Made by a program: the position numbers and the translations under genes. This document shows positions 57,535 to 64,000 of a DNA stretch of 64,000 nucleotides, one piece after another (position 1 is the stretch's first letter; each line of letters starts with the position of its first letter). The notes beneath the pieces are model-generated. The model was not told where the DNA came from, did no database searches, and saw nothing but the letters and a program-made list of their open reading frames with translations. The DNA is from Nelumbo lutea (taxonomy: Eukaryota; Streptophyta; Magnoliopsida; Proteales; Nelumbonaceae), in the NCBI GenBank assembly GCA_022828595.1, contig JAKGHH010000004.1:55516422-55580421 (forward strand). Direction: 5' to 3'.

Positions 57535-58870
57535 TTGAGGCTGATAGAGAAAAGATTTTAAATAAGATACCTATTGTTCTAAACATTGAAAATGATCCAA
57601 AAACCTATAGTGAGGCCATGACCTCTAGAGATGTTGCTATTTTGAAGGAAGCTGTAAATGATGTAATGGATTCAATAATGTCAAATAACACATGGGTACT
57701 AGTAGGCCTACCTCCAGGATCAAAACCAATAAAATGTAAATGGGTATTTAGAAGAAAATACAACATTGATGGAACTATACAAAATTTTAAGGCTAGATTG
57801 GTAGCCAAAGGATTTAGTCAAAAGAACACTCATAACATTAGCATCAATTTATCACTTATCTATTCACCAAATGAATGTTAAAACTGTTTTCTTAAATGGT
57901 GATTTAAATGAAGAGGTTTATATGGAACAGGTAGAAGGATTTGTTCTTCCTAGAAATGAGAATAAAGTCTGTAAACTGGTTAAATCACAATATGGATTAA
58001 AACTAGCACCTAAACAGTGGCATGAGAAATTTGATTCTTGCATTTTAGCTTTTGGTTTTAAACATAATAGTACCGATAGATGCATTTACTCAAAATTCAC
58101 TAAAAATTATGGAGTAATTGTATGTCTTTATGTTGATGATATGTTTATTGTGGGTACAAATATGGTTGGCATAAATGAAATTAAAAACTACTTATTTTCT
58201 GTCTTCAAGATGAAAGATTTAGGAGAAGTAGATATCATCTTGAGAATTAAAGTTAAAAAGCATAGTAGGGGCTATACATTAAGCCAATCACATTATATTA
58301 AGAATGTACTTGAGAAATTTAAGCATTTAGGGTTTAAAGAATATAGCACGCCATATGATTCTAGTATGAAGCTAGTAGAAAATACTGGTAGAGCAATTGT
58401 ACAACTTGAGTATGCTAGTGAAATAGGAAGCTTGATGTATGCTATGCTTTGTACAAGTAATCCCGGTGTAAAGCACTGGAAGGCAATTGGGAGAGTTCTT
58501 GGGTATCTCAAAGGAACCTTGGAACTTGGCTTGTTTTATTGTGATTATCCAGTTGTACTACAAGAGTACACTGATTCAAGTTGGATTACCGGTAATGGAG
58601 ATAACAAGTCCACCTCTGGATGGATTTTCGTCCTTGGTGGGGGTGCGATCTCTTGGGCATCCAAGAGACAAACTTGTATATCTCACTCGACCATGGAATC
58701 CGAATTCATAGTCTTAGCGGCTGTTGGAAAAAATGCTGAATGGATTAGGAATTTATTATTGGATATAAAACTTTGGCCTAGTCCTATGCCTCCAATTTCC
58801 ATTTATTGTGATAGTGAGGCAACTCTGTCAAGAGCCTACAGTGGTACCTATAGTGATAGTGAGGAACCTC
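57535..58870 (+). pseudogene. Ty1/copia RT-RNase H remnant, truncated by the MBD9 duplication
   Basis: 57600-57830 reads MTSRDVAILKEAVNDVMDSI, NTWVLVGLPPGSKPIKCKWV, KARLVAKGFSQK. A segment of roughly 25 codons (the GIDYFDT... region) is missing, and the frame shifts before HQMNVKTVFLNGDLNEEVYM. Then come VCLYVDDMFIV (catalytic YVDD at about 58130), DLGEVDIIL, YTDSSWITGNGDNKSTSGWI (RNase H) and IYCDSEATLSRAYSGTYSD. At about 58860-58873 the copia reading is replaced by MBD9 intron sequence, so the last 55 or so codons of the open frame to 59034 are not copia. Confidence 0.82.
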
Positions 58871-58872
58871 TA

Positions 58873-61800
58873 AACAAAGTAGAAATGTACAAAATATCTC
58901 ACCTTCTTGCTGAAATTCTTGAATATTCTTTCATTGTCTTTCAAGGTTATTGTAGCATTGGGATAAAAAATTTCCTGAGAAGGTTCTTTGGCCTTAAAGC
59001 ATTGGGATTTGCCCCAAGAGGTCTAGGCCGCTAGAGAGATTATTGGACCTGCCTAGGCTGAACTGAACATTATTCTTCCCTGACACTATTTTCTAAGGTT
59101 GTCTTGTTGATGGAACTGGTGTACCTTTTTCAGGGTCAAATTCTTTTTTTTTTCCAATTTTTTCTCTTTCATTTTTCTTTTGCTTGTTTTCCCCTTCGCA
59201 ATAACTCCCCCCTCCCTTTTTTTCACATTACTTTGTTGAATTTTTAACTTTTTTTCTTTTTCTGTAAGTGATGCATTGGGAGGAGAAGGATGATCCAAAA
59301 ATAGTGTGTATAGGATCTTTCTTGTCTTAGTGATTGCCAACTTATTTTTTACTTATAATGGTGAAGTATGGGACAGGGAACTCAAACTGGGAGCCGGGTG
59401 AATCCAATCTACCTTATGGATGTGCAGTGTGGAGGGGTATACAGAAATCAGCAAGGTATTTAAGATGGAAGTAGATGGGTCAAGAATTAGTTTTTGGCAA
59501 GAGGTGTGGTGTGGAAGTTGCCCTCTCAAGGATAGATTCCCAACATTATTTGAAATTGCTCTCAATAAGGAATGTTTGGTCTCAGAGATATTCTCACAGG
59601 AGGGAGGGGTATGATGTTGGTGCCCACTTTTAGAAGGAATCCAAATGATTGGGAAATTGTAGCTGGCAGATACTCTAGCAAAACAGGGAGCTGATAGACC
59701 TACTCTATTTTGGGCTAAATTGTAGCTGTCTGTATCACAACAGTGGGGTGATTGATCTACATAATCTGGCCTTATCTTTATATCGTAAAACTCTGGAGTG
59801 CGGAGTAAATAAAGAAACTGTAATCTGTTTTCAATTTAATAAAAAGCTAAATTCTCTTTTGCTGATCAATAAAAAAAAGATCAGGAAATTGAGCAGTGGG
59901 AGGAACTGATGCAAAACTTAAGTACAGTCAGATTGGACAGTGCAAGAAGTGATAAAAGAATTTGGGTTGGGAGAAATCTGGAATTTTCACAATCAAATCC
60001 TTTTATAACAGAGTTTGCAATGATAAGGCAAATTTTCCTGAAAACAGGGTCCGGAGATCTGCAGCTCCCCTCAAGGTTTCTTTATGTGGGTGGCGGTTTT
60101 GGGGAAGTGCTTAACATGTGATAACTTATCAAAGAGAGGGTTGGTGGTGGAACCTAGTAGATGTGTGGTGTGTGGTGAAAACTCTGAGGGGGTGGAGCAT
60201 CTTTTCATGCACTGCTGTTTTGCATGGGAGATATAGATGAAATCTTTGAGGGTGTTTGGAGTAACAGCTCTGTTTCCCAAGAGACCTGTTGGTATTACTA
60301 TGGACTTGAGATGCGTGTGGTTTATTGAGGAAAGGAAAGGTTTTCCAGCAGCAGTATTGTGGTCAATTTTGACAGAAAGAAATAGGAGGCTTTTTGAAAA
60401 CAAGTTCAGTACAGTAGTTACAGTTTTAAAAGGTAGCTGGGGAAGGATATACTCAATGGCGGTGGCACAAAGTTATTCGAGAATATTACCTTATAGCTCT
60501 TTTATTTATTTAATCTTTTTTTTTGTATGAAATTAGTCAAAGTGGAATTTGGGTTGTACAATGAAAATACTTGCCTTGTCTAGTACCTAATTGTGTAAGG
60601 CTTTGCACATGTTCTGATTGTATAATGAAATACTTTACCTTTCTCTCACAAAAAAAAAACTTATTTTTAACTTGTAATGTCAAGTTTAATGTTCCTTTAT
60701 GGCTTTCTTTATCTTGGGTGCAGAGGATCTTCTTGCTAAAGTTTTTATGTGATGAGGTGCTGAACTCAGCTGTTATTCGTGAACACCTTGAGCAGTGTGC
60801 TGATGTATCAGTAGATTTGCAGCAGAAATTACGTCTCTTGTCATAGAATGGAGAAACCTGAAATTCAGAGAAGAAATTCTGGTTGCCAAAGATGTAAAAG
60901 AAAAAACGACCATGTTTGATGGAGTAAGAGAACCTGGAATAGAAGGGATGGATACTGTACTTGCAAACTATGGTCAGCGGATTGGCCAATTGAATGCTTG
61001 GTGTAACAGATCCAACTGCAATACTTCTTTCTCTGGTAATTTGTTTCAGCTAGAAGATGGTTCTGAGGGGAGTGGACCAAATGATCTCAATAAACCCCCT
61101 GGTTGGTTTGATTCAAAATGCATTACAAAGAAAATTGACAATAGTATTAGAACTACAAGCATGAAGCCTAGAGATACTGAAAATCACCTGAAAGATGCTC
61201 TCCCTGTCATTAATAACAGTCTAATTCCTGGAAATCCTTTTTCCTGTGTGGTTTCCACCAAAAGAGATGAATCTGACCTGCAAAATGAGCAGCCACTGTC
61301 AACTCCTCAGAAACTAGAAATCAATAACTTGGGTAAAACAAATGATATTCAAGGTGATTTGAACAGAAAGTGTGAGTTGAGTACTGAAAGGAATGGTTCT
61401 ATGCTGCCTGTTCTTGATGTTCTACAACGACCTCGTTTTTCTTCTGGTACTAGGAGAAGCTATTTGACTGAACATTATCCTATGCATTTGAACTCAGATT
61501 CTATATTCCCTGGACATCACTGTGGTGCCCAACCTGATGTTGAAGAATACAAGCCTACAATCTTGATGTGAACTCTCTGAAGAACGAGATTTCGCTTTTA
61601 CAGGATTCCCTTGCCGGTGTAGAATCACAGCTTATGAAGGTACCTGTGCGGAGGGATCTTTTGGGTAGGGACTCTGCCGGACGACTCTACTGGGTTTTAG
61701 CCAAGCCTGGACAACGTCCTTGGTTGGCTGTTGATGGGAGTGCTACTGCACAACAAACACAAAGAACTGTGGAAGAGCACCCGGATCCGTTTGCAAATAA

Positions 61801-63694
61801 TTCAATTTTGAGGTTGTTCTCTTCCATTTCACAAAGTGTCAATAGTTCAAGTTCAAATGCAAATGAATATGATATTTGTTTTCGGCATTCTTCGTCTTCT
61901 TGGGTTTCCTATGAATCTGATGCTGAAATTCAAGAACTTATTGGGTGGTTAAAAGCCAGTGATCCAAGAGAAAGAGAGCTGAAAGAATCCATTATACAAT
62001 GGAAGAGATCAAGACCTCATGGCTCCCAACAGTCTAGAAATCCTGTACAGGATGAGATTCATTTGACCTCATCAAAGTCCTTGGATTGTGAAAAAGTGGT
62101 GATTACTGATTGTCTTATCACTAGGGCTGCTAACATACTGGAGAAGAAGTATGATCCTTGCTTGGAGCTAGAAACTTGTGACATGCCCAAGAAGCGTGGG
62201 AGGAGAGCAAAAGTAGCTTATGAGGAGAGAATGTACAAATGTGAGTGCCTTGAACCTGTATGGCCATCTAGACATCATTGCCTACTGTGTCACCAGACCT
62301 TTTTCACTGTTGTGGAACTTAAAGTGCATAATGATGGAAAGTGCAGCTCAGGATCATTCGCCCATGCTAGCAATAAGGAAAATGATCTCTATAAAGGGAA
62401 GGGGACACGTCAGGAGTGCAATGAGGAAGTAGACATATCTGAGCTATCAAAGAGTAGGAAGTTTGAAATCAATTCTAGGTTGATTAAATTTCAGAAGGGG
62501 TAGCATGCCCATATAATATCGATGAAATCAGTAGTAAGTTTGTCACTAGAAATTCTAACAAGGATCTGGTGCAAGAATAGGACTTATTGGTTCAAATGGG
62601 GTTCCTTTGTTAGTCTCATCGACTTCTCCTTATCTTAGTGATCCTACATTAATGTTAGTCCCTATCCAAAAAGATGAAGCTGATCCAGGTGCCAAGCCTG
62701 CAGTAAAATGGCTAGTGTTTTCACAAGAGAATGGCATTGCAGACAATGTGAACCATAATGATGGTGTATACGATCTTCCCAAAGGTTTTGCTGCCACTGG
62801 CATCAGTGAGTCACTAAAAACTGTTGGACCCACATATGAATGTATTAATCATAGAGATTCTCTATCTTGTTTAAATAATAGAACTGCAGACCTGGAGGTT
62901 GGTCACTGCTGCATGGTTCCTGAGTCTTCATTGAGACCATCGGTGGGAAAAGTTTCTCAAATTTTAAGACGCCTCAAAATTAACTTACTTGACATGGATG
63001 CTGCTCTTCCCGAAGAGGCCCTGAGACCTTCAAAAGGGCAATTAGCAAAGAGATGTGCCTGGCGTGCATATGTTAAGTCTGTAGAGTCCATATTTGAGGT
63101 AAATTGAATTCTTTCCTTTATTTGGTATTCCATCATTTATTATGCAACTGGAATTTAAATTGCTCATCAGATTTTATAGACATATTTGCTATTTTCAATT
63201 TTTGATCTGTAACTAAAATGGCCTATCCATCCAACGTTACTCTGTTACTCTGCCTGCACATTTACTAAGAAAAGTAGTTGGTGTTGACGAGAAATGATGA
63301 CTAAAATGTATGTATGCATAGCAATATTTATATATGAGGGTAGTATTCGAGATCGAATCCACCTCAGTACATCCATACATGTAACGTGGTCAGACATGGC
63401 TCACATTCATGTAGACGGGGCATGACATTCAGTGGGTCCACCCTAGGGACACAGCTGGATCGTGCATCAACTCAATTGAGTTGATGGATGCAAGAATCCA
63501 AGCTTCTCTTGCACACCATTTACCACTTACATCTTATCATCCATAGAATGTGATTTTCCAGGTTTGCTTATCACTATGTATGTGCTAGGTGAGACCCATT
63601 GGACTATTATTTGTTATTCATTTTTCTTCTCTTCTTAGTTTCTCAAGAGTTGAATGAAGTTTGAACAAAATATTGATTTATTCTTGCAGATGGT
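58873..63694 (+). pseudogene. Partial duplicate of MBD9 (intron 5 part, large exon, last intron)
   Basis: Near-identical, same-orientation copy of 22735-27831, about 36 kb downstream. The right break is sharp: both copies read TTCTTGCAGATGGT, then diverge (TCAAGC in the gene, GAAGTCC here). The exon equivalent (60724-63098) is 2,375 bp versus 2,382. Single-base deletions near 60836 (followed by TAG), 61547, 62500 (G-run, giving TAG) and 62574 break the frame. A compensating +1/-1 pair lies near 61815-61835, and one codon pair change removes 3 bp near 62383. PHD, bromodomain and terminal exons are absent. It cannot encode MBD9; whether it is transcribed is unknown. Confidence 0.9.
59040..60686. 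mobile_element. Duplicated intronic LINE insertions (copy of 23160-24809)
   Basis: Carries the same ORF1-like antisense stretch (59086-59340), the same + strand LINE with its nested tail (A-run at about 59870) and the same 22-bp flanking repeats. The tail is slightly shorter than in the gene copy. Its presence in both copies dates these insertions before the duplication. Confidence 0.8.
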
Positions 63695-64000
63695 GAAGTC
63701 CATCTAGCTATTAAATATAGATTGAATATTTTATATTTATATACATTTGTTGTCTAAGATAAAAAGTAATTTGTTTTTTGGCGCTTTTTAATTTTTGTCA
63801 TTTTAAGCACAATAAAATCGATGCAGATTAAATCCAAGTCCAACAAATTGGATGTGGATTGTGGATGTAGCCGGATTTATTGATAAAACCTAACGTAATA
63901 TTCCAATCTAATGGTCTATATGCATTACATAGACCAAATAGATTGACTGGCTTTGTCTGGATGATTGGATCACTTATCTGCCACCCATACCAATACACTG
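63695..64000. other. Flank beyond the duplication breakpoint
   Basis: AT-rich sequence unrelated to MBD9. No gene or repeat was recognised. Confidence 0.6.

Noticed and set aside
57871..59034. Intact copia polyprotein
   Set aside because: Only RT to RNase H remains, the RT has an internal deletion and frameshift upstream, and the 3' end is MBD9 intron sequence.
60912..63107. Second functional MBD9 gene
   Set aside because: Frame is broken in several places, and the upstream domains and last exon are missing.

Overview
The window is nuclear DNA of a flowering plant. The evidence is a multi-exon plant MBD9-type chromatin gene with phase-0 GT-AG introns, plant L1-clade LINEs (endonuclease, reverse transcriptase, zf-RVT and plant RNase H modules), Ty1/copia remnants, a hAT-type MITE and a plastid-derived insert. 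I cannot name the species. The very long, transposon-filled introns suggest a fairly large, TE-rich genome.

1-28,600: the 3' two-thirds of an MBD9-like gene on the + strand. Seven exons (1115-1795, 13888-14193, 19111-19443, 20840-20938, 21617-22051, 24854-27235, 27827-28069) join in one frame into 1,492 residues. They carry a DDT-like helix region, a bromodomain-like region, an intact C4HC3 PHD finger and WHIM-type motifs. The MBD end lies upstream of the window. Intron 1 (12 kb) holds an essentially full-length antisense LINE with a target-site duplication (TSD), and that LINE is interrupted by a composite plastid-like insert. Intron 2 holds a 5'-truncated antisense LINE with a TSD. Intron 5 holds several LINE insertions.

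28,600-39,330: a repeat-rich intergenic block. It contains a copia RT remnant (-), a pair of direct repeats about 3.5 kb apart, a TCG-rich tandem repeat with an (AT)n tract, a fibrillin (plastid-lipid-associated protein) pseudo-exon split by a hAT MITE, a related GC-rich element, and a long region resembling the LTR of a Ty3/gypsy Tat/Ogre element.

39,340-56,720: an unusual array of at least 12 units. Each unit has two diverged fragments of LINE ORF2 in head-to-head orientation, with short (~0.93 kb) and long (~1.5 kb) forms. It contains a 100-N gap (44452-44551), and 44.3-47.5 kb is visibly corrupted sequence of the same repeat, which is an assembly artefact.

57,060-64,000: a LINE 3' end (-), a decayed copia RT-RNase H (+), and a direct near-identical copy (58,87x-63,694) of the intron 5 to intron 6 part of MBD9. 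The copy stops five bases into the last exon and carries several frameshifts, so it is a duplicated pseudogene. Only one host gene in the window looks functional (MBD9). Everything else is transposon-, repeat- or pseudogene-derived. Comparing the two MBD9 copies gives a relative timeline for the insertions.
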